A stretch of DNA of 64,000 nt from Cellulomonas xiejunii. Lineage in GTDB: Bacteria; Actinomycetota; Actinomycetes; Actinomycetales; Cellulomonadaceae. Below the pieces are notes generated by a model. It did no database searches and was not told the origin of the DNA. It worked only from the letters and a program-made list of their open reading frames with translations. Below, piece after piece: positions 50,394 through 57,075 of the stretch. Where the stretch lies: the NCBI RefSeq assembly GCF_024508315.1, contig NZ_CP101987.1, positions 1,240,001 through 1,304,000 of the forward strand, written 5' to 3'. The position numbers and the translations under genes are program-made. How positions within the stretch are numbered: the stretch's first letter is position 1; each line of letters starts with the position of its first letter.

Positions 50394-51470
50394 GTGCACG
50401 GTGAGTACAAGGTCCCCGGTGGCAAGCTCGTGGTCGTCGACCTGGAGGTCGGTGACGGTCTGCTGCGGGACGTCAGCGTCTCCGGCGACTTCTTCCTCGA
50501 GCCCGACGACGCGTTGGGAGTGCTCTCGGACGCGCTGGACGGTGTGCCCGCGGACGCGGGTGTCTCCCAGCTCGCCCGTGTGCTCGACGACGCGCTGGCC
50601 CTCGCCGTCGACCAGGGCCGGATCGCCGGACCGGTCGCGATGGTCGGGTTCGACGTCCGCGCGGTGGCGCTCGCCGTCCGGCGCGCACTCGGGTTGTCGA
50701 CTGCGTGGGGGGACCACGAGATCGCGCTGCTGCACCCCGGCGCCATGCCGCCGGCGATGCACGTCGCTCTCGACCAGGTGCTCACCGAGGAGCTCGACGC
50801 GGGACGGCGCGGTCCCACCCTGCGCTTCTGGGAGTGGGACGAGCCGGCGGTCGTCATCGGCTCGTTCCAGTCCCTGCGCAACGAGGTGGACCTCGAGGCG
50901 GCGGCTCGCCTGGGCGTCACCGTGGTGCGGCGGATCTCCGGCGGCGGTGCCATGTTCATGGAGGCCGGCAACTGCATCACGTTCTCGCTGGTCGTGCCCG
51001 GGTCCTTGGTCGACGGGATGTCTTTCGAGGACTCGTACGCGTTCCTCAACGACTGGGTGCTGGGGGCACTGGCCGACGTGGGCGTCACCGCGACGACGAC
51101 CGGCCTGAACGACATCTCGTCGTCGGCGGGCAAGCTCGCCGGGTCCGCGCAGAAGCGGCTCGCAGGCGGCGCCGTGCTGCACCACGTGACCATGGCGTAC
51201 GACATCGACGCCGACAAGATGCTCCAGGTGCTGCGGATCGGTCGCGAGAAGCTGTCCGACAAGGGGACGCGGTCGGCCAACAAGCGCGTCGACCCCGTGC
51301 GCTCGCAGACCCACCTCCCGCGCGAGCAGGTCATCGACGCCTTCGTCGCGCACTTCCGGTCCCGGCACCGGACGGTCGACGACGACCTGCGCCCCGCCGA
51401 GCTCGAGCGGGCACGCGAGCTGATGTCGACCCGGTTCACCGACCCGGGGTGGACCGCCCGGGTGCCCTGA
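50394..51470 (+). CDS. lplA: Lipoate-protein ligase with accessory domain at the N-terminus
   Basis: 358 residues. Attaches lipoate via lipoyl-AMP to E2/GcvH proteins. Residues 1-95 (H-G-E-Y-K-V-P-G-G-K-L-V-V-V-D-L-E-V) match the accessory domain that is normally C-terminal in E. coli LplA or a separate LplB subunit in archaea. The catalytic domain follows, with R-R-I-S-G-G-G-A-M-F-M-E-A-G-N (lipoate site) and the Lys in S-A-G-K-L-A-G-S-A-Q-K-R. The order is therefore inverted. TAGGGT (50382-50387) ends six bases before GTG 50394, a leaderless start. Octanoyl-transfer specificity cannot be excluded. Confidence 0.87.
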   Translation: MHGEYKVPGGKLVVVDLEVGDGLLRDVSVSGDFFLEPDDALGVLSDALDGVPADAGVSQLARVLDDALALAVDQGRIAGPVAMVGFDVRAVALAVRRALGLSTAWGDHEIALLHPGAMPPAMHVALDQVLTEELDAGRRGPTLRFWEWDEPAVVIGSFQSLRNEVDLEAAARLGVTVVRRISGGGAMFMEAGNCITFSLVVPGSLVDGMSFEDSYAFLNDWVLGALADVGVTATTTGLNDISSSAGKLAGSAQKRLAGGAVLHHVTMAYDIDADKMLQVLRIGREKLSDKGTRSANKRVDPVRSQTHLPREQVIDAFVAHFRSRHRTVDDDLRPAELERARELMSTRFTDPGWTARVP

Positions 51471-51495
51471 GGTCGTCCGCGGAGCGCCGTCGGCG

Positions 51496-51561
51496 GCCGG
51501 ATCAGCCGGGCCGGATCAGCCGGGCCGGATCAGCCGGGCCGGGTCAGCCGGGCCGGGTCAG
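51496..51561. repeat. 14-bp tandem repeat, about 4.7 copies
   Basis: Unit GCCGGATCAGCCGG at 51496, 51510 and 51524, then the variant GCCGGGTCAGCCGG at 51538 and a partial copy at 51552. The last copies encode the C-terminus (L-T-R-P-G) and stop of the DUF202 gene on the minus strand, so the array appears to have grown from the gene's end. Confidence 0.92.
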
Positions 51562-51885
51562 CACGACGACGAGGGCCGCGCCGCCGAGGAGCACGAGCGC
51601 CGCGGCGCACGCCGTGACCAGACGACCCCCCGGGTCGCGGCCGACGTGAGGTGCCGCCCCGGGCGTCTGCCGGCCGTGCAGGTCGTGCCTGCGGCGCCGC
51701 GCGGCGCGCAGCACGACGGCCGCCAGGACCGTCCCCGCGAGCGTCACCGACCAGGCGGCGACCCCCCAGATCTCCACCAGCAGGCGACCGGCCGCCACCG
51801 ACCCCGCGACAAGCCCCAGCGCGGTACGCCGCCACGCGAGCGCCGTGCGCTCGGCGGCCAGCGACGGGTGTGCAGGCGCGGTCAT
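51544..51885 (-). CDS. DUF202 family membrane protein (second of pair)
   Basis: 113 residues with three membrane helices and the DUF202 signature A-E-R-T-A-L-A-W-R-R-T-A-L-G-L near the N-terminus. ATG 51885 overlaps the stop of the upstream DUF202 gene (ATGA). The last five residues and stop are formed by the tandem repeat at 51496-51561. Small membrane protein of unknown function. Confidence 0.82.
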   Translation of the reverse strand: MTAPAHPSLAAERTALAWRRTALGLVAGSVAAGRLLVEIWGVAAWSVTLAGTVLAAVVLRAARRRRHDLHGRQTPGAAPHVGRDPGGRLVTACAAALVLLGGAALVVVLTRPG

Positions 51886-52262
51886 GCCCGCAGCAGGCCG
51901 ACCAGGACGAGCACGCCCGCCACGCCGACGCCGACGACCAGGAGGCCGAACCCGACGGGTGCGGGCAGCGGGTCGCTACGGCGCATCGCCCGCTCGACTC
52001 GGGACCACCCCCACCAGGCCACGGCCGGTGCGAGGGCGCCCAGGGCGATGAGCAGGACGGCTGCAGAGAGCCGCAGCCCGCGCTCGACGGGCAGGTCGAG
52101 AGCCTCGAGGGCGACGCCGCCGGCCAGCAGCGCGAGGCCGGTGCGCGCCCACGCGAGGAAGGTGCGCTCGTTGGCGAGCGAGAACCGGGCGTCGGGCTCG
52201 GATCCGACGCCGTACACCGATTGCGGGAAACGCCGGCCGGGTGTTTGCTGCTCGGGCTCCAT
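51882..52262 (-). CDS. DUF202 (YidH-like) membrane protein (first of pair)
   Basis: 126 residues. A roughly 30-residue hydrophilic N-terminus is followed by the DUF202 signature F-S-L-A-N-E-R-T-F-L-A-W-A-R-T-G-L-A-L-L-A-G-G and three membrane helices. It starts at ATG 52262, with GAGGAT six bases upstream and GGGAGG also near. It is coupled to the second DUF202 gene by a four-base overlap. The function of YidH-like proteins is not established. Confidence 0.86.
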   Translation of the reverse strand: MEPEQQTPGRRFPQSVYGVGSEPDARFSLANERTFLAWARTGLALLAGGVALEALDLPVERGLRLSAAVLLIALGALAPAVAWWGWSRVERAMRRSDPLPAPVGFGLLVVGVGVAGVLVLVGLLRA

Positions 52263-52303
52263 GCGCCCATCCTCCCGGCTGGTCGGGCCCGGTGCCCGCG
52301 CGC

Positions 52304-53056
52304 TCACCCGTGCGCCTCGGCCGCAGGGCGGGAGCCGAACACCGCGGTCCCGACCCGGACGACCGTGGCGCCCTCCGCGACCGCGATCTCCAGGTCGCCG
52401 CTCATCCCCATCGACAGGCCGTGCGCACCGGCCGTGCCCGGCGCGCCCGACCCGACGACCTCGTCGCGCACCGCCCGCAGCCGCGCGAACCCGGCCCGCA
52501 CCACCCGCTCGTCGTCGCTGCGCGCACCCACGGTCATGAACCCGGCGAGCCGGAGCCCGGGCAGCGCGGCGACGCGCGCCGCCAGGTCCGGCGCGGCGTC
52601 GGGGTGGGCACCGTGCTTGCTCGCCTCGCCCGACACGTTCACCTGGATCCAGACGTCCAGCGGCACGTCGCGCTCCCGCACGCGCGCGGACAGGCGCTGC
52701 GCGAGCGCGTCGTCCGCGACGGACTCGACCGCCGCCGCCCACCGCAGCGCGGCGTTGACCTTGTTCGACTGCAGCGGTCCGATCACGTGCCACGTCGGCG
52801 CGAGGTCCTGAAGCGCCGGGGCCTTCGCGACGAGCTCCTGGACGCGGTTCTCGCCCAGCAGCACCGGCGCGGTCCCCGAGCCCGCCGCCCTGGCGGCGGC
52901 GTCGGCCAGCAGCGCGGCCCGCACGGTCGCCACGTCCATCGTCTTGGACGCGAGCAGCACCCTCGCGTCGGTCGTCCCGCGCCCGGCCGCGGCGCACGCC
53001 GCTGCGACCCGCTCATGCACCTGCGCCAGGCGGTGCGCCACGTCCTCGCTGCTCAC
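52304..53056 (-). CDS. YggS/PROSC family PLP homeostasis protein
   Basis: 250 residues, fold-type III PLP-binding barrel. The PLP Lys is at about residue 38 in L-L-A-S-K-T-M-D. Conserved parts are L-G-E-N-R-V-Q-E, W-H-V-I-G-P-L-Q-S-N-K-V, V-N-V-S-G-E-A-S-K-H-G and L-S-M-G-M-S-G-D-L-E-I-A-V-A-E-G-A-T-V-V-R-V-G-T. It stores or delivers pyridoxal phosphate (family knowledge). GTG 53056 is supported by TACGGT (53068-53063) ending six bases before it. Confidence 0.94.
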   Translation of the reverse strand: MSSEDVAHRLAQVHERVAAACAAAGRGTTDARVLLASKTMDVATVRAALLADAAARAAGSGTAPVLLGENRVQELVAKAPALQDLAPTWHVIGPLQSNKVNAALRWAAAVESVADDALAQRLSARVRERDVPLDVWIQVNVSGEASKHGAHPDAAPDLAARVAALPGLRLAGFMTVGARSDDERVVRAGFARLRAVRDEVVGSGAPGTAGAHGLSMGMSGDLEIAVAEGATVVRVGTAVFGSRPAAEAHG

Positions 53057-53203
53057 GCCCCGACCGTACCGGTCGGGCCGCACCCGCCGGTCGCGCGCCG
53101 ACGTGCACGGCCACCGGGGACCGGCACGAGACGTGCGGGCGAAACCGCGGCGCCGCCCGGCGCCCGTGTGGCAGCGGGGGTGCGCCGGTCGCATGCTGGC
53201 GGC

Positions 53204-53755
53204 ATGGGGGGGTGCACGGGGCGGCTGCTCGTCGCGACACCGGGGCTGCGGGACCGCAGCTTCCGGCGCGCTGTCGTGCTCGTCCTCGAGCACACCGAGT
53301 CGGGCGCGCTCGGGGTCGTCCTCGACCGGCCGCTCGACCTCGACGCGAGATCGGTGCTGCCCCAGTGGCAGGACCACCTCAGCGCACCGGGCCGCCTGTT
53401 CCAGGGCGGGCCCGTGGCGCGCGACACGGCACTCGCGCTCGCCGACCTCCCCGACGCCGACGCGCCGCCCGGTGTGCAGCCGCTGAACGACCGGCTCGGG
53501 GTGGTCGACCTGGAGGCGCCTCCCGCGCTGGTCGTCGACGGCGTCCGGGCGCTGCGGGTCTTCGTCGGGTACTCCGGGTGGTCCGCCGGGCAGCTCGACC
53601 GCGAGATCGAGCTGGGAGGGTGGTTCGTCGTCGACGTGGAGCCGGGTGACGTCTTCAGCGCCGACCCCGAGGGCCTGTGGCGTCGCGTGCTGCGTCGCCA
53701 GCCGGGGAACCTGGCGCTGCTGTCGACCGCACCGGACGACCCGTCGATGAACTGA
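53204..53755 (+). CDS. YqgE/AlgH family protein (UPF0301)
   Basis: 183 residues, the family length. Signature parts: G-R-L-L-V-A-T-P-G-L-R-D-R-S-F-R-R-A-V-V-L-V-L-E-H near the N-terminus, G-G-P-V-A-R-D, R-V-F-V-G-Y-S-G-W-S-A-G-Q-L-D-R-E and the ending W-R-R-V-L-R-R-Q-P. Function in actinobacteria is unclear. CATGCT (53192-53197) ends six bases before ATG 53204, which fixes the start. Confidence 0.93.
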   Translation: MGGCTGRLLVATPGLRDRSFRRAVVLVLEHTESGALGVVLDRPLDLDARSVLPQWQDHLSAPGRLFQGGPVARDTALALADLPDADAPPGVQPLNDRLGVVDLEAPPALVVDGVRALRVFVGYSGWSAGQLDREIELGGWFVVDVEPGDVFSADPEGLWRRVLRRQPGNLALLSTAPDDPSMN

Positions 53756-53808
53756 AGGCCGACCGCGCCGGAGCACCGCCCGGGCACACGGGTGCTAGCG
53801 TCCTCGCG

Positions 53809-53880
53809 GTGCTCCGGACCACCTTCGCGGCGACCGACGTCGACGCCGCCTCGCCGGTCGCAGGGGTGTGCGATGTCTGA
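53809..53880 (+). CDS. Possible 23-codon leaderless upstream ORF of the MFS gene
   Basis: GTG 53809 lies seven bases after TAGCGT (53796-53801), the leaderless promoter geometry seen elsewhere here. The ORF runs 23 codons with almost all third positions G or C and ends with TGA at 53878-53880, overlapping the MFS ATG at 53873 in another frame. It could be a translated leader that couples to the transporter, or the transcript may simply begin here. The peptide (begins VLRTTFAATDV) has no recognised similarity. Confidence 0.4.
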   Translation: MLRTTFAATDVDAASPVAGVCDV

Positions 53881-55099
53881 CGGTCCGGCCGGCGGCGGTG
53901 CCGCACGGGTGACCATCTGGTCGCGCGGCTTCGTCCACGTCCTGGTGATCAACCTGGGTGTCAGCGTGGCCCAGCTCATGGTGAACACGCTCGTGCCCAA
54001 GCTCGCGGTCGTGCTCGGTGCGTCGGCTGTGGTCGTGGGCGTCGTGTCGGGGATGTTCGCGGTCACGGCGCTCGGCGTGCGTCCCCTGGTCGGGCCTGCA
54101 ACGGCCCGCATCCGCTTGAACCACCTGCTCGCCGGCACCACCGGGGTGATGCTCCTCGCGTTCGTCACCTACGCCGTCGCCGACAGCATCCCGGTGATGA
54201 TGGCCGGCCGGCTCCTGCAGGGAGCCGGGATGGGCTTCCTCGCGCCGGTCATGCTGGCGCTCGCGAGCGAGAACCTGCCGGAGCGGCGGATGGCGTCCGG
54301 GATCGGCGTGTTCTCGCTCGGGCAGGCCGCGGCCACCGCGATCGGTCCGGCGATCGGTCTGGCCCTGCAGCCCGTGATCGGCTACCGGGGCACGTTCCTC
54401 GTCGGCGCGGCCGTGCTCGGGGTCGCCCTGCTCATGGCCCTGCGCGTGCCCACCCACGCGCCCGTGGGTCCGGCCGGCCGCGGCTTCTCCTGGCGGTCCT
54501 TCGTCGCGGTGGAGGCGGTCGTCCCTGCCGTCGTCCTCTTCTTCCTCGCGGGTGCCTACTCCGGCGTCAACGCGTTCGTCGTCCTCTACGGCGAGGCGCT
54601 CGGCGTCACCGACATCGGGCTGTTCTTCACGGCGTACGCGGTCTTCGTGCTCGTCTCCCGTCCTGTCGCGGGCAGGATCGCCGACCGGTACGGGCTGGGC
54701 ACGGTGATCGTGCCCGGCATGCTCGTCTTCGCGGCCTCCTTCGTGCTCCTGGCACGGGCGCGCACGCTCACCGACTTCCTCGTGGCCGGGGCGGTCTCCG
54801 CGTTCGGCTACGGCGTGTGCCAGCCGTCCGTCCAGACCATGGCGCTGATGTCGGTCGACAGGACGCGTCGGGCGGTGGCCGGCAACACGAGCTACATCGG
54901 GGTCGACCTCGGCTACCTCGTCATGCCCGTGGCCGCCGGCTCGGTCGTGTCGGCCGTCGGGGCGCGGGGGGCGGACCTGGCGACGAGCTACTCGGTCATG
55001 TACCTCGCGCTGGTCGTCCCCGTCGTGCTGGGCATGCTCGTGTACGTCGTCCACGGTCGACGGGCGGCACGCGCGCGCGGCGCGGACCCGGACGGCTGA
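53873..55099 (+). CDS. Major facilitator superfamily transporter
   Basis: 408 residues, 12 predicted helices in two six-helix halves. An MFS loop motif is present after helix 8 (G-R-I-A-D-R-Y-G) but degenerate after helix 2 (V-G-P-A-T-A-R-I). ATG 53873 follows AGGGG at good spacing. The substrate is unknown; the sequence looks like a drug/metabolite efflux-type member. A small upstream ORF overlaps its start. A short GC hairpin follows the gene. Confidence 0.89.
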   Translation: MSDGPAGGGAARVTIWSRGFVHVLVINLGVSVAQLMVNTLVPKLAVVLGASAVVVGVVSGMFAVTALGVRPLVGPATARIRLNHLLAGTTGVMLLAFVTYAVADSIPVMMAGRLLQGAGMGFLAPVMLALASENLPERRMASGIGVFSLGQAAATAIGPAIGLALQPVIGYRGTFLVGAAVLGVALLMALRVPTHAPVGPAGRGFSWRSFVAVEAVVPAVVLFFLAGAYSGVNAFVVLYGEALGVTDIGLFFTAYAVFVLVSRPVAGRIADRYGLGTVIVPGMLVFAASFVLLARARTLTDFLVAGAVSAFGYGVCQPSVQTMALMSVDRTRRAVAGNTSYIGVDLGYLVMPVAAGSVVSAVGARGADLATSYSVMYLALVVPVVLGMLVYVVHGRRAARARGADPDG

Positions 55100-55122
55100 G
55101 ACGCCGACCTCCACTCAGGGGT

Positions 55123-55138
55123 CGGGGCGGACGCCCCG
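55123..55138 (+). terminator. Short GC hairpin after the MFS gene
   Basis: CGGGGC/GCCCCG with loop GGAC, 23 bases after the stop; six-bp stem, no T-run. Weak candidate terminator. Confidence 0.35.
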
Positions 55139-55197
55139 GGTCGGGATCGGGGAGGTCCCGGATGCCGCGCGAGCGCGAGCGGTGGGACAGTCGTGGG

Positions 55198-55596
55198 GTG
55201 AAGACCCTGCTGAACGTCATCTGGCTCGTGTTCGCCGGCGCGTGGCTCGCTCTGGGCTACGTGGCTGCCGGCATCGTCTGCTGCGTGCTGATCGTCACGA
55301 TCCCGTTCGGCATCGCGTCGTTCCGCATCGCGAGCTACGTGCTGTGGCCCTTCGGGCGCACGATCGTGGAGAAGCCGAACGCGGGGGCGTTGTCGACGAT
55401 CGGCAACGTCATCTGGCTGCTCGTCGCGGGGATCTGGCTCGCGATCGGTCACGTCGCGACCGCGATCCCGCTGTTCGTGTCGATCATCGGCATCCCCATG
55501 GGCATCGCGAACCTCAAGCTCATCCCGGTGTCCCTCGTGCCGCTCGGCAAGCAGATCGTCCCGACGGACAGCCCGTTCGCGGCGTACGGGCACTGA
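55198..55596 (+). CDS. YccF-domain membrane protein
   Basis: 132 residues. Two repeats of the YccF domain: L-L-N-V-I-W-L-V-F-A-G ... I-P-F-G-I-A-S-F-R-I-A, then I-G-N-V-I-W-L-L-V-A-G ... I-G-I-P-M-G-I-A-N-L-K-L. Four helices in all; function unknown. GTG 55198 gives the family's usual start, with GACAGT ending six bases upstream. ATG 55162, 12 codons earlier and preceded by GGGGAGG, is a real alternative that would add a charged tail. Confidence 0.88.
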   Translation: MKTLLNVIWLVFAGAWLALGYVAAGIVCCVLIVTIPFGIASFRIASYVLWPFGRTIVEKPNAGALSTIGNVIWLLVAGIWLAIGHVATAIPLFVSIIGIPMGIANLKLIPVSLVPLGKQIVPTDSPFAAYGH

Positions 55597-55614
55597 CCGG
55601 CCCTGCGGCGCGGG

Positions 55615-56115
55615 TCAGTCGCGCGCGACGTCCGCCACGACCGCGTCGGTGAGCCGCACGAGGTCGTCGGGCGTGAGCTCGACGTCCAGCCCGCGACGCC
55701 CGCCGGAGACGAGCACGGTGTCGAAGAGCCACACGGTCTCGTCGACGACCGTCCGCAGCGGGGTGCGCTGGCCCAGTGGCGAGATGCCGCCGACGACGTA
55801 GCCGGTCGCGCGCTCGGCGGCGTGCGGGTCGGCCATCGCGGCGCGCTTGCCGCCCACGGCGGCGGCGAGCGCCTTGAGGTCGAGCCTGCCCGTGACCGGT
55901 ACGACCGCGACCGTCAAGGTGCCGTCGACCTCGGCGACCAGCGTCTTGAAGACCTGCTCCGGCGGGACGCCCAGCACGTGCGCGGCCTCCAGGCCGTAGC
56001 CGAGGTCGCTCGCGGGGTCGTGCTCGTAGGTGTGCGCGGTGTGCGGCACACCGGCCGCCACGAGTGCCACCAGGGCGGGCGTCCCGGTGCTCGCGCGTGC
56101 GTCCTTCCTGGCCAC
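55615..56115 (-). CDS. ybaK: Cys-tRNA(Pro)/Cys-tRNA(Cys) deacylase, YbaK type
   Basis: 166 residues. YbaK/EbsC family editing enzyme that hydrolyses mischarged Cys-tRNA(Pro). Conserved parts: H-T-Y-E-H-D, A-A-H-V-L-G-V-P-P-E-Q-V-F-K-T-L-V (catalytic Lys region), V-P-V-T-G-R-L-D-L-K-A-L and G-Y-V-V-G-G-I-S-P-L-G-Q. GTG 56115 starts 17 bases after the VIT gene, so the two are probably one transcript. Confidence 0.92.
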   Translation of the reverse strand: MARKDARASTGTPALVALVAAGVPHTAHTYEHDPASDLGYGLEAAHVLGVPPEQVFKTLVAEVDGTLTVAVVPVTGRLDLKALAAAVGGKRAAMADPHAAERATGYVVGGISPLGQRTPLRTVVDETVWLFDTVLVSGGRRGLDVELTPDDLVRLTDAVVADVARD

Positions 56116-56132
56116 CCGCCCAGGGTAGGGCG

Positions 56133-56744
56133 TCAGAGGGCGACGCCCACGAGGGCGCCGATCCCGTAGGTCACGGCCATCGCGAGGGAGCCACCCAGCA
56201 CGTTGCGCAGCACCGAGCGGCTCTGCGGTGCACCGGTGAAGCGCGAGGACGCCCAGCCTGTGAGGACCAGCGCGACCAGCACGGCCGCGAACGTCACCGG
56301 CACGCGGGCCGCGGTGGTCCACGGGGCCAGCACCACGAGCAGCGGGATCAGTGCACCGAGCGTGAACGCGGTCATCGACGCCAGCGCCGCGTGCCACGGG
56401 TTCGTGAAGTCGTCGTCCACGTCGTTGATGGGCCGGCCCGCCGCGGCGGCGACCCGCTCGGCGTCGCGCTGGCTGCTCACCGACACGTACTCGCCCGACG
56501 CCATCGACAGCGCGCCGGCGACCAGCGCGGCACCCCCGGCCAGCGCGATCGTCGACGTCGACGCCGCAGCGCCGGCGACACCCACGACCGTCGCGGCGAC
56601 CGACACGATGCCGTCGTTGGCACCCAGCACGCCGGCGCGCAACCAGTTCAGCCCGGCGTTCGACGCCGCCGGGGCCGGGCCCGACGGCCGCCGGCCGTGC
56701 AGCAGGGCGCCGAGGCCCGAGGGGGGTTGCGTGGCCGTGGTCAT
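56133..56744 (-). CDS. VIT-family iron/manganese transporter
   Basis: 203 residues, five helices of the VIT1/CCC1 fold. Signature A-G-V-L-G-A-N-D-G-I-V-S-V-A-A near residue 37 and S-M-A-S-G-E-Y-V-S-V-S-S-Q-R-D-A-E in helix 2 with the metal-ligand Glu. It probably exports Fe2+ or Mn2+ from the cytoplasm. ATG 56744 has TACGGT five bases upstream. It leads a two-gene unit with ybaK. Confidence 0.92.
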   Translation of the reverse strand: MTTATQPPSGLGALLHGRRPSGPAPAASNAGLNWLRAGVLGANDGIVSVAATVVGVAGAAASTSTIALAGGAALVAGALSMASGEYVSVSSQRDAERVAAAAGRPINDVDDDFTNPWHAALASMTAFTLGALIPLLVVLAPWTTAARVPVTFAAVLVALVLTGWASSRFTGAPQSRSVLRNVLGGSLAMAVTYGIGALVGVAL

Positions 56745-56869
56745 ACGCCACCGTAGGCACGTCCGGGCGCGTCTGTCACCGCAGGAAAGGCTGCCCTGAC
56801 CTGCGCGTATGCAGGATTGCCTACCCTTCGTGCGCGTCTCCGTGCCCGCGCCCCACGCCCGCGAGGGTG

Positions 56870-57053
56870 ACTGGATCGCTCTCTCGCGGGGAGGGGGCCC
56901 CGTCCTGTCGTGACAGTGCGATCCAGTTGCGCCGTGGGTTGTGGACGGTGACTGGATTGCTCTCTCGCGGGGAGGAGGGGCTGCCCGTCCTGTCGTGAGA
57001 GTGCGATCCAGTTGCGCGGTGGGTTGTGGAGGGGGACTGGATTGCTCTCTCGC
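56870..57053. repeat. Array of about 80-bp palindromic repeats (REP-like), 2.5 copies
   Basis: Left arm ACTGGATCGCTCTCTCGC at 56870-56887, again (ACTGGATTGC...) at 56951 and 57036. Right arm GTGACAGTGCGATCCAGT at 56910-56927, again (GTGAGAG...) at 56995-57012; the third unit has no right arm. Units are 81 and 85 bases apart, with the linker GTGGGTTGTGGA shared. Each unit folds into an 18-bp imperfect hairpin. This fills the 330-base gap between the VIT and helicase genes. The ilvC terminator carries the same arms. Confidence 0.9.
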
Positions 57054-57075
57054 GGGGGAGGGTGGGTGGGTGGGG

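Noticed and set aside
55162..55197. ATG 55162 as the YccF start
   Set aside because: It has a strong Shine-Dalgarno sequence, but the 12 added residues are not family-like and GTG 55198 fits both family length and the leaderless pattern; kept as an alternative only.
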